This document shows positions 18,269-26,031 of a stretch of 64,000 nucleotides of DNA, piece after piece; within the stretch, counting starts at the first letter, position 1, and each line of letters opens with the position of its first letter. Both the position numbers and the translations under genes were made by a program. Source of the DNA: Terrirhizobium terrae (GTDB lineage: Bacteria; Pseudomonadota; Alphaproteobacteria; Rhizobiales; Rhizobiaceae); assembly GCF_030323265.1 (NCBI RefSeq), contig NZ_CP104991.1:682001-746000 (forward strand). Direction: 5' to 3'. The notes beneath the pieces were generated by a model that worked only from the letters and a program-made list of their open reading frames with translations, was not told the DNA's origin and searched no databases.

Positions 18269-18396
18269 GATTTGTAAGAAGGTTTTTAGTAATTTGAGCG
18301 CGTGAGCCATTATTAGCTTGGTTACGCCGGCTCCCTGGAGGCTGTACAGTCCGTTGACGATCTCGTGCTGATCGAAGCTTCGCCATACCTGCCATT

Positions 18397-18599
18397 GTCA
18401 TCCCGCCGAAGACAAAGCCCCGCCCGTCTGCGACTTAAGAACCTACAAGGATCGAAACTGCACCGAGCGGATGTTCTATCGGATCAAGCAGTTCCGTCGT
18501 ATTGCTACCCGATGCGACAAGACCCGAAAATCTTTCGATGGCTTCCTCGCCCTTGCCGCCGCAAAACTATGGTTGGCATACTGTTGTTAACAAGACCCA
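18397..18599 (+). repeat. IS5-family transposase end fragment, copy 1
   Basis: About 203 bp encoding the C-terminal piece of an IS5-type transposase (RIKQFRRIATRCDKTRKSFD). It is roughly 90 per cent identical to the direct repeat at 19902-20104. The two copies flank the dehydrogenase gene at 18635. Confidence 0.75.
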
Positions 18600-18634
18600 G
18601 GTTTGTCCGCGTAACTCATTTGGAGGCTAAAATC

Positions 18635-19633
18635 TTGACTGTTGCTTTGGTCGGAACGTCGTCCTTTGATCGGTTCTTCAATCCGGCCCATGACGCGTTG
18701 CAACGGCGTGGCCATGGTGTGGCACGGTTCATCACGCGCGAGGAACTGCTTGCCGCCGTTGATGCATTGCAGTCTTTGGAAATCCTTGGCGCGACCTCGA
18801 GCTTTGCAGCCGACCGGGAGCTGTTTGCCAGGGTGCCGCGTCTGCGCGCACTGGTTTCTCCGTTCACAGGGGTCGAAGAGTTCGATGTTTCGGCCGCGAC
18901 GGAAAACGGCATCCTAGTGGCGAATGGCCAGATAGCGGAAAACACCGTCAGCATGGCCGAGGCCGCAGTTCTCTTTACCCTGGCTTCGCTCTATGACCTT
19001 CATGGCACGGAGCGCTACCTTCGCGAAAACCTGCCGCGTCCCTCGCAGGTCCGTGCGCGCATGCTCATGGGAAAGACAGTTGGCCTGATAGGCTTTGGCA
19101 AAATTGGACAGGCCATCGCGGAGCGGCTGTCTGTATGGGGCGTGAGACTCGTCGCTTCGGTGCGCACGGCGCGATCGATGCCCGCCTACGTCACCTCCCA
19201 GAGCTTTGATGAAGTGCTCGCAACAAGCGATGTCGTTATCATGGCGGCTGCACTCACTCCTGAATCACGGGGAATGCTGGATCTTGACGCGTTGCGCCGA
19301 ATGAAACCGGACGTGGTGTTTGTCAACATCACGCGGGGCGGCATCATACCCGACGATACACTCGCCACGCTCGCCGCAGAGCGACCGGCTATGCGCCTTG
19401 CCCTCGATGTGTTCGACCCGGAGCCGTTGAAAGAGGATAGTCCGCTACGCGACCTTCCGAACGCCATCCTCACCCGACACATGGTGGGACATACAGTCGA
19501 GTCGCAGATGCGCCTGCGGGAGACATTTTGCGAGAACCTTCTCGCGGTGGCAGAGTGGCGGGTGCCTGAATACGTCGTCAATCCGTCTGTGATCGAAACG
19601 TGGCTGGAAAAACAGGACTGCCCACAGCTCTAA
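18635..19633 (+). CDS. D-2-hydroxyacid dehydrogenase
   Basis: A 332-residue NAD(P)-dependent dehydrogenase (phosphoglycerate/glyoxylate/hydroxypyruvate reductase type). The cofactor loop is GLIGFGKIGQA (Gly153-Gly158 region). Catalytic residues of the family are visible: Arg234 in NITRGGI, Glu263 in DVFDPEPL and His282 in TRHMVGHT. The frame is open far upstream through the IS5 fragment, but TTG at 18635 has TGGAGG 9 nt before it and matches where the family begins, so I chose it. The substrate is unknown. The gene sits between direct IS5 repeats. Confidence 0.85.
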   Translation: MTVALVGTSSFDRFFNPAHDALQRRGHGVARFITREELLAAVDALQSLEILGATSSFAADRELFARVPRLRALVSPFTGVEEFDVSAATENGILVANGQIAENTVSMAEAAVLFTLASLYDLHGTERYLRENLPRPSQVRARMLMGKTVGLIGFGKIGQAIAERLSVWGVRLVASVRTARSMPAYVTSQSFDEVLATSDVVIMAAALTPESRGMLDLDALRRMKPDVVFVNITRGGIIPDDTLATLAAERPAMRLALDVFDPEPLKEDSPLRDLPNAILTRHMVGHTVESQMRLRETFCENLLAVAEWRVPEYVVNPSVIETWLEKQDCPQL

Positions 19634-19657
19634 TTGCGTCCGAGCTTGTATCACTCA

Positions 19658-19893
19658 TCAGTGCATCGTCATCCATTCGCGGGCGGCGCGTAGTGCAGCG
19701 GCGAGTTCGGCCTTGCTTATCGTTTGGGCAGGGTCACCGCGCAGTGCTGCAGCTCGGTCGGAGCCCTTGATGGCGGCGATGTTCAGCCACTTGTGGGCGG
19801 CGATGAATCAACGGCGCAGCCGCGACCGGTCGCATACATGAGCCCCATTTTGAAGAAGACGTCGGCGTGACTGTCGCCGCCCACTCGAAGGGA
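19658..19893 (-). pseudogene. Sel1-repeat protein C-terminal remnant
   Basis: The reverse strand reads DVFFKMGLMYATGRGCAVD, then after a one-base change AAHKWLNIAAIKGSDRAAAL and AELAAALRAAREWMTMH to the stop at 19658. This is the Sel1-type repeat (GLMYATGRG...AAHKWLNIAA). The 5' part is lost at the IS5 fragment beginning at 19902. Sel1 proteins are scaffolds in signalling; this copy is truncated and frameshifted. Confidence 0.65.
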
Positions 19894-19901
19894 TCAGGCC
19901 G

Positions 19902-20104
19902 GTCATCCCGCCGAAGACAAAGCCCCGCCCGTCTGCGACTTGAGAACCTACAAGGACCGAAACCGCATCGAGCGGATGTTGAATCGGATCAAGCAGTTCC
20001 GTCGTATTGCTACCCGATACGACAAGACCCGAAAATCTCTCGATGGCTTCCTCGCCCTGGTCGCCTCAAAAATATGGTTGCCATACTTTGTCAACAGGAC
20101 CTAG
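19902..20104 (+). repeat. IS5-family transposase end fragment, copy 2
   Basis: The second copy of the ~203-bp direct repeat (see 18397). Here the reading frame is cleaner: YKDRNRIERMLNRIKQFRR, IATRYDKTRKSLDGFLALV and a TAG at 20102-20104. It contains the catalytic Glu region of an IS5 transposase. It is not related to the IS427-like element at 8797 beyond family level. Confidence 0.75.
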
Positions 20105-20302
20105 CCTCTCGTGCTTCGTTAGCACAGCTTCGAAGAATGCGCGGCGTCTGTAAGTCTCAATGCTGTTCTCCATAGCACGGCGGATAGCTCGGGTGTGGCA
20201 GGATAGAACTACGCCTCAAGGCGTACATCGACATTCGCGGGCTTGTGTGGCTCAATGACCGCGAGCCTTGTGGTGTCCGCTCAAACCTCCCAACCTCCTA
20301 TG
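20105..20302. other. Short non-coding stretch
   Basis: Nothing firm. A reverse-strand frame starting about 20175 (MENSIETYRRRAFFEAVL) runs straight into the IS5 fragment and may be a gene truncated by it. Confidence 0.3.
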
Positions 20303-20336
20303 CCCCTCCGTATTTCTCTATGGAGGGGATCTTTTT
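20303..20336 (+). terminator. Rho-independent terminator
   Basis: CCCCTCC (20303-20309) pairs with GGAGGGG (20322-20328), followed by T5 (20332-20336). No intact forward gene ends just before it, so it may be left over from a lost gene. Confidence 0.65.
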
Positions 20337-20409
20337 ATATATCCGTTGCCTACTCTTTATGAGCGAAAGTCATTATTTGACGGTTTTGAAATTCGGCTGG
20401 GACTAGGCA

Positions 20410-20640
20410 ATGAAGCTTACTGAGAGCGAGAAGAATGATATAATCCGGGCGGGCACGAGAGCGGCGCTGAATGGCGTTGGAGCATTCACCTGTCCACATA
20501 TTGATGACGATCTCCGCTTTGATGCTTGGATATCGGGCTATGAACTGGGTGAGCTTCGTTTAGCGTCCGCAAGAAGGCGGAATGATCCGGTGGAGGAAGC
20601 TGAAGGGTTCTGGGCTGAGGTTCGCCGAATTGAACGATAG
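20410..20640 (+). CDS. RMF/CrpP-like small protein
   Basis: A 76-residue product with the pattern GTRAALNGVGAFTCPHIDDD followed by LRFDAWISGYELG. This matches the ribosome modulation factor/CrpP-like layout: GxxAAxxG...CPY/H...R..W..G...G. RMF dimerises ribosomes in starvation; CrpP-like relatives are plasmid-borne and were reported to affect fluoroquinolone tolerance, which is disputed. A second, double-repeat relative lies at 21013 and a broken one at 30298. No EcfG-like promoter is seen directly upstream. Confidence 0.6.
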   Translation: MKLTESEKNDIIRAGTRAALNGVGAFTCPHIDDDLRFDAWISGYELGELRLASARRRNDPVEEAEGFWAEVRRIER

Positions 20641-20960
20641 GAGGTGCTAACCCGGATTACAGTATTGAGCATCCTCTTCCACACAAGGCTCAGTCCGTAA
20701 TCCGTCCCGGTAGCGATCTTGCCAGTAAATCGTTCTTAGCGATGCCGCTACTCGACGGCATCGCGATCGACCGATCGAATGCCTTTCTCGGCTGGTTTGA
20801 TAACGCAGGCTATGAAGCGTTCAGGAAATTCTTGCTCTTGATCCTTTGGCTTCATAGGTCTCTGAAACACCGCATGACCAGGCAGGCGGCAGCTAGCAAC
20901 CTAGTCTTTGGGAAAATGCGGGTTTGACGTTCAGGCGCTTTAGATTCTCGCGCTCGGTAA
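20641..20960. other. Intergenic stretch, one doubtful frame
   Basis: A 61-residue forward frame (20742-20927) has no motif or ribosome binding site. Otherwise only the EcfG-like promoter at the downstream end can be supported. Confidence 0.3.
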
Positions 20961-20985
20961 GGAACCAAACTCACAACCGTAAGTT
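20961..20985 (+). promoter_or_regulatory. EcfG-like promoter upstream of double RMF/CrpP-like gene
   Basis: GGAAC (20961-20965), 16 nt, AGTT (20982-20985). Transcription would begin near 20992, which excludes the ATG at 20986 and supports the ATG at 21013. Confidence 0.5.
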
Positions 20986-21012
20986 ATGAGGCTCGCTGAC
21001 CAGGGGCTTCGC

Positions 21013-21318
21013 ATGATCATCGATGATGACGAGTGGTATTCTTATGCATTTGAGCAAGGACGCCGCGCAGCTCGCGTAGGCTTACCGATCACAGCCAATC
21101 CCCATCTCGACAGCCAACCCCTTGCCGTTGCGGCTTGGACGGATGGTTTCAGATCAATAGACACCAGCCGTCTTTCTTCTGATCATCGATTTCGCATCTA
21201 TGAAGAAGGGCGAATAGCTGGCGAGCGTGGAGAGCCCGCTTCGGTTAGCCCATACCTTGATGATGATGATCCAGAGCCGTTGGAGCTTTGGTTGCTTGGT
21301 TATGCTCCCCATGTGTAG
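21013..21318 (+). CDS. Two-repeat RMF/CrpP-like protein
   Basis: A 101-residue product with two tandem copies of the RMF/CrpP-like pattern: FEQGRRAARVGLPITANPHL...WTDGF and YEEGRIAGERGEPASVSPYL...LWLLGY. The Cys of the classical pattern is Asn or Ser here. I chose ATG 21013 (AGGGG upstream) because the EcfG-like promoter's -10 ends at 20985, one base before the outer ATG at 20986. If the outer ATG is used the protein has 110 residues. The tandem arrangement is unusual; family function is inferred. Confidence 0.6.
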   Translation: MIIDDDEWYSYAFEQGRRAARVGLPITANPHLDSQPLAVAAWTDGFRSIDTSRLSSDHRFRIYEEGRIAGERGEPASVSPYLDDDDPEPLELWLLGYAPHV

Positions 21319-21932
21319 CAATACAATCAGCAAAACAAAAAGGGGCCGCACGAATGGGAACCCCTCTGGCGACGATGGAGGCTGCGGAACACTCTTCTCT
21401 CCAGGAAATGCTTGATTCCGGGTCGTAAAGCGGAAATGATTTAAAGCGTTCGATCATCTCCTTTAGGCGCTCAACGTGTGCTACCGTAGCTGTGAAATAG
21501 CCACGATCAGTAGCACGATGCGATCGCGACCTGCACATCAACCGCGTGAGAAGCCGGTTGGATGTTCCTCTGAGGTGGCTGAAGAAGGACAAGCCCGACG
21601 TCGGCTAAGTCGGGAGCTCTCCTCTTAAAGAGATCGAGCGTGCCGGATTGGCGCGGTCTGGCAGGGACAGAAATTAGGGAACGGGGTCGCGATCCTCGCC
21701 TGTGGACACCGAGCCGCTTATCACGTGCAAGGGCCTGCCGGACGATCCGAACAACAGTCACTCCCATTATAGCGAGCTGCGCTCGATGGCATCCTGCTTG
21801 GAAGCTACTATCTGCCAAATGGAAATCCTGCACCCGGGCGGTGCTCGACGCCATCGAATTCCGGCGCGTCCTGTAATGCCGGGCCAGAGGATCCCTCGCG
21901 ATCTGCTAGGAAGAGTTTTGCTGATTGTTTCC
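21319..21932. other. Long stretch without a supportable gene
   Basis: Frames exist on both strands (for example reverse 21245-21592 and forward 21702 onwards), but none shows a domain or start signals. Forward 21702-21870 reads EPLITCKGLPDDPNNSHSHY in a coding-like manner; it could be the remains of a small gene. Confidence 0.35.
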
Positions 21933-24900
21933 CTAAAGAAATCCCTCGAAGAATGCGAGACGCTTTTCGCCCGTCGCTGTCGATTGCTCGACAACAATAC
22001 GGTCCTCGCGCGGATGCGCGCCCATTTTCTTGGACAAGGTAGCGATAACTTTTGCCGAGGTTCCCGAGGTAAAGGTGATCGCAAGTGCCTTGGGGCCTGC
22101 ATCCACTCTTGAAATGCCGCGACGGCCTGCAGCAATCTGGAGTCGGTGCAGGCGCAACAGTATCGAGGCATCTTCGGGAAGTTCGCCGAACCTATCGTCA
22201 AACTCCTCCTCAAGGCCGTCAACTTCCGTTACGGACGTCGCGCGCAGCAACCTTGCATGAAGATTAAGCCGGACTGCGGCATCCGAAACGTAGTCCTCAG
22301 GAATAGAACCAGTTGCGCCGACATTGACGACGGCGCGGGTGAAATTCTTGGCCGTTTCTTTGCGGATACGACTTAATGCCTTCCCAAGCAGGTTCTGGTA
22401 CAGGCCAATTCCAATTGCTCTCACGTGCCCGCTCTGATTATCACCAACGACGTCGCCTCCACCGCGTAGGTCAAGATCACGCATGCTTATGGCGAGCCCA
22501 GACCCTAAACGATCCTGCTCGACCAAGGTCGACAGCCGAGCATGTGCTGCTTCGCGCGACTCGTTGTCGTCCCCGGTCAGGAAATACGCGAAACCCTGGG
22601 CTCTCCCTCTCCCGACGCGTCCTCGCAACTGATGAAGCTGAGACAGCCCAAATAGGTCAGCGCGCCAAATAAAAATTGTATTTGCGCGCGGGACATCGAT
22701 GCCGTTTTCGATGATGTTCGTTGAAAGCAAAATGTCGCCACGCCCATCTGAAAAGCCGACAATCGCCTCGTCCATCTCCGCTGTGGGCATCTTGCCGTGC
22801 GCAATTTGAAATTTCAATTCCGGAACAAGTCTCGAAAAGATCGCCTCGATTTCATCTATGTCCTCGATGCGCGGGACCACAAGAAAACTTTGACCGCCTC
22901 TGCGAAACTCTCTCATCAACGCCGACCGCATAGCTGCTCGATCGAAGGTCGAAAGGAATGTCCGGACCGGTCGACGTTTGGACGGTGCTGTACGCAAGAC
23001 ATTGACGTCCTGGATACCGACCATTGCGGACTGCAGCGTGCGGGGAATGGGCGTCGCCGACATGGTCAACGTATGGAGCGAGGATGCTAAGGCACTCATC
23101 GCTCGCTTGTCCCTAAGACCGAACCGGTGTTCTTCGTCAACGATCAAAAGCCCAAGGCGAGCAAAGGTGACGTCCTTTGCCAAAATCGCCTGTGTCGCAA
23201 CGACAATGCCGATCTCTCCATCGGCAAGTCCGGCTTTCACCCGTTTCGCCTCACTTAAACTGACGAGACGGGAGAGCATCGCTACGGCAACACCAGTTTC
23301 CGCGAAACGCCGTTCGAATGTCATAAAATGCTGCCGCGCGAGTACGGTGGTTGGCGCGATGATAACGACCTGGCCGCCAGCGTGTGCTACGGCTGCAGCG
23401 GCCCGCAACGCGATTTCCGTTTTGCCGAAGCCGACGTCGCCGCAGATGAGCCTGTTCATCACTTTACCGGAAGCGAGATCGGACAGGACAGCCTTTGTCG
23501 CCCTCGTCTGGTCGACCGTCTCGATATAGGGGAAGCGGCGCACGAACTGCGCATAGGCCGACCGAGGCGGGACGAAGGTCTCGGCGCGTGCCGTATGCCG
23601 ACCCTTCGCGGCTTTCAGGAGATGGCGTGCAGCAGAGCCAATATCCTTTGCGATCTGGGCCTTTTTCTTGTCCCAGGCATCCGTATGAAGGCGATCCAGC
23701 TTTACTGCGTCCGGATCGGATCCATACCGCCAGAGTTTGCCGAACTCCTCGGTCGGCAACAGAAGAGACGCGCCGTTATAGTATTCAAGCCGGGCCGCGT
23801 CCCGTACAGACGCTTCGATGTCGATCTGTTCAAGACCAGCCAGCAGTCCGACCCCATGATCTTCGTGAACAACCACATCCCCGATCCGCAACTCTGGTTC
23901 GGCCAGTATCGGCGCATCCACAACGGAGGCCGTCGTGTCGTTTCCGGCTGCGACAAGGATGATGTCCTGAATATTGTCGACAAAGCCATCCTCTAAATCG
24001 CCTTCAAGCTTTAGAAAAGATCCCGATCTCGCCCTGAGGATATTCTCCCATCCGGCTACGACCGAAAAGTTCTGCCCTGCCGCCTTCACGATCCGCCGGC
24101 AAAGCGCCTCTAGTGGGCGACCGCGTCCGGCAACCACGACCTTGCGGCCGTTCTGCATGCCCTCCGCGCAGAGTTCCGCGAGTTTCCTGCGCAGGTCATC
24201 GGAATTTGCCCCTAAGATCGCGTCGCCGCCGGACAGATCCAGGTTCACTTGCGACAGGGTCTGGAGCTCCCCGATCCACTCCACACGTTCGAGATAGATA
24301 GAACGACGAGCTGGATGCTCCACACGGCCGATTTTTTCCTGCGTCCGACGGGCATCGGCGATGAGGTCAAGATATTCTTCGACACGTTCTTCCCACCCCG
24401 GCTCGAAAACGATGGGGCACTGCCCAATGATCTCAAAAACTGACGGCATCACCTCGTAGAGGCGCAGAAGAGACCGCTCAATGCGGTCCGCCGGAGTGTC
24501 ATCTTCCGCTCTACTGTCAGTAGGGATCGCCTCCGACGCAGGACCAAAGACGATCGATTCAAGAATTGCGTCTGTCCTTTGCGTCTCCGCGTTATACGAT
24601 CTGATTTCAGTGACAGAACCGTCCTGCGAGAGAACGATCCGCATCGGAAACGCCCCTCCAGCGGGAAAAATGTCGATAACTTCGTCACGGATGGCGAGTT
24701 CGCCCGGTTCATCAGCAACGCCTTCAAGGGCGTAACCCGTCGAGCGCACGAACATCTCGAACGCTGCCCGGTTGAACTGCTCGCCGACCTTAAGTTCGTA
24801 GCGGCTGCTTTTGATGACTGGCAAGGGAGGGACACGCTGCAGTGCTGCGTCTAGCGACGTGATCAGCAATCTAGGCCGATCGGAGCTGGCGCTCCATACC

Positions 24901-25142
24901 CTCAAAGCATCCATTCGCCTTCCCATGCACTGCCTCGACGGAGGAACACGATCGTAAGGCAGGCAATCCCATGGCGGCAGGTAAACCACATCGATAGCGG
25001 GACACAGGCACCGGACCGATTTCATGAGGCGTTCAGCAGAGCTCTCGCTGAGAGCGACGTAGCAGAGCGATGTGCCGACGCGTTTGAGCCAATCATCGAT
25101 ACGTGTCGCAATGAAGGGAGCTGGCTGCCTGATAACCGGCAT
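21933..25142 (-). CDS. Mfd paralogue (transcription-repair coupling factor-like helicase)
   Basis: A 1069-residue protein, only slightly shorter than standard Mfd (about 1150-1170). In order: a UvrB-like N-terminal region (VVYLPPWDCLPYDRVPPS), a CarD-like RNA polymerase interaction domain (IGDVVVHEDHGVGLL), a helicase core with Walker A GDVGFGKTE (about residue 568), APTTVLARQHF, DEEH and SATPIPRTL, LRGRVGRG, and a C-terminal Mfd domain ending AFFEGFL. All helicase motifs look intact. Mfd removes stalled polymerase and recruits UvrA. An alternative start is at 25322. A LexA-type box 125 bp upstream suggests SOS control. Rhizobia have a chromosomal mfd, so this is probably a second copy. Confidence 0.85.
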   Translation of the reverse strand: MPVIRQPAPFIATRIDDWLKRVGTSLCYVALSESSAERLMKSVRCLCPAIDVVYLPPWDCLPYDRVPPSRQCMGRRMDALRVWSASSDRPRLLITSLDAALQRVPPLPVIKSSRYELKVGEQFNRAAFEMFVRSTGYALEGVADEPGELAIRDEVIDIFPAGGAFPMRIVLSQDGSVTEIRSYNAETQRTDAILESIVFGPASEAIPTDSRAEDDTPADRIERSLLRLYEVMPSVFEIIGQCPIVFEPGWEERVEEYLDLIADARRTQEKIGRVEHPARRSIYLERVEWIGELQTLSQVNLDLSGGDAILGANSDDLRRKLAELCAEGMQNGRKVVVAGRGRPLEALCRRIVKAAGQNFSVVAGWENILRARSGSFLKLEGDLEDGFVDNIQDIILVAAGNDTTASVVDAPILAEPELRIGDVVVHEDHGVGLLAGLEQIDIEASVRDAARLEYYNGASLLLPTEEFGKLWRYGSDPDAVKLDRLHTDAWDKKKAQIAKDIGSAARHLLKAAKGRHTARAETFVPPRSAYAQFVRRFPYIETVDQTRATKAVLSDLASGKVMNRLICGDVGFGKTEIALRAAAAVAHAGGQVVIIAPTTVLARQHFMTFERRFAETGVAVAMLSRLVSLSEAKRVKAGLADGEIGIVVATQAILAKDVTFARLGLLIVDEEHRFGLRDKRAMSALASSLHTLTMSATPIPRTLQSAMVGIQDVNVLRTAPSKRRPVRTFLSTFDRAAMRSALMREFRRGGQSFLVVPRIEDIDEIEAIFSRLVPELKFQIAHGKMPTAEMDEAIVGFSDGRGDILLSTNIIENGIDVPRANTIFIWRADLFGLSQLHQLRGRVGRGRAQGFAYFLTGDDNESREAAHARLSTLVEQDRLGSGLAISMRDLDLRGGGDVVGDNQSGHVRAIGIGLYQNLLGKALSRIRKETAKNFTRAVVNVGATGSIPEDYVSDAAVRLNLHARLLRATSVTEVDGLEEEFDDRFGELPEDASILLRLHRLQIAAGRRGISRVDAGPKALAITFTSGTSAKVIATLSKKMGAHPREDRIVVEQSTATGEKRLAFFEGFL

Positions 25143-25252
25143 TTCGGAACTGCGAGATGATGGCTGTGTAAGGTTTTGAACTTCGTAGTCTATGACGCGC
25201 AACTGAGGACCCCGCCTGGTGGCACGGCGACTTGCCGTCTTGCGCAAACAAA

Positions 25253-25281
25253 GAACGCGAGCGCTTGTTCCGCTCGCGTTC
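25253..25281 (-). promoter_or_regulatory. LexA-type SOS box within an 11-bp palindrome
   Basis: GTTC (25267-25270), seven bases, GTTC (25278-25281) equals GAAC-N7-GAAC on the reverse strand, the LexA box of alphaproteobacteria. It overlaps a perfect inverted repeat, GAACGCGAGCG (25253-25263) with CGCTCGCGTTC (25271-25281). It lies 111 bp upstream of the Mfd paralogue start. Confidence 0.6.
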
Positions 25282-25361
25282 GAAAGTCGCCTTGGACAAG
25301 CTATTCGAATTACCAAGGTCACGAGCCTACTTAAAAGTGACCGTATTACCCTGGGATTGAG

Positions 25362-25810
25362 GCGCTTCTCAGTCGGTTACGACACCTACGATCTGTTCGA
25401 CCTTGGTGAATTCGAGCAGAAAAGAACGGTCGCGACCAAGTATGGTGTGATCCACGATGTTGTATTCAATCACAAGTTGGGGGCCGACGAAGAAGAGACC
25501 GTCTATGTCAGGCGCGTCAAACCCGATGATCGCAATCAGATCGAAGACGAGTTGTTCGAAGCGCTCGCCTATACACGCTTCACCTTTCCGGGCCGTGGGG
25601 ATACCCATTCAAGATTCATCTGGGACCGGAAATGCTTCAGCGGCGTCGATGTGATCGAAAACCCTGATGAAAGCGGCGTTTTCCGGCTCATCAACGAGTA
25701 TGGCGAAGGCGAATGGAACGCCGAGGTCGACGATGAACTCGGCAACTTCGACTACTTGACGGGCGCTGATGTCGAGTTCCGCAACACGGACGAGCCTACG
25801 CCTTATAACA
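25362..25810 (+). pseudogene. Cytoplasmic alpha-amylase (GH13) fragment with internal deletion
   Basis: The translation reads [21 protein letters not shown], then directly [21 protein letters not shown], then [20 protein letters not shown] and [12 protein letters not shown] (separate blocks). These match consecutive conserved segments of AmyA-type alpha-amylase, but about 25 residues between TKYG and the DVV.NH motif are missing, and both ends of the enzyme are gone. It stands just before malQ and was probably part of a maltodextrin/glycogen operon. The forward frame continues openly from 25219 to 25875, so a protein could be made, but it lacks the catalytic region. Confidence 0.7.
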
Positions 25811-26031
25811 GGGCAGACCGCGAATGGTGCGCTCCAGGCGGTGCTCCGGAAACGAATGGCTCGGACGGGGGTTAGTATGCCGAACCTATTGGACACTCGC
25901 CATGACGCAGATCCGAACAAACACGCCAATTCCTGATCGAACCGTAATTGACCAACTGGCCAAGGCGCACGGGATAGACCCGATCTCGTCCAACCCCAGA
26001 CGGGGCAGACGTAGCGGTCTCGCAGGAGACC

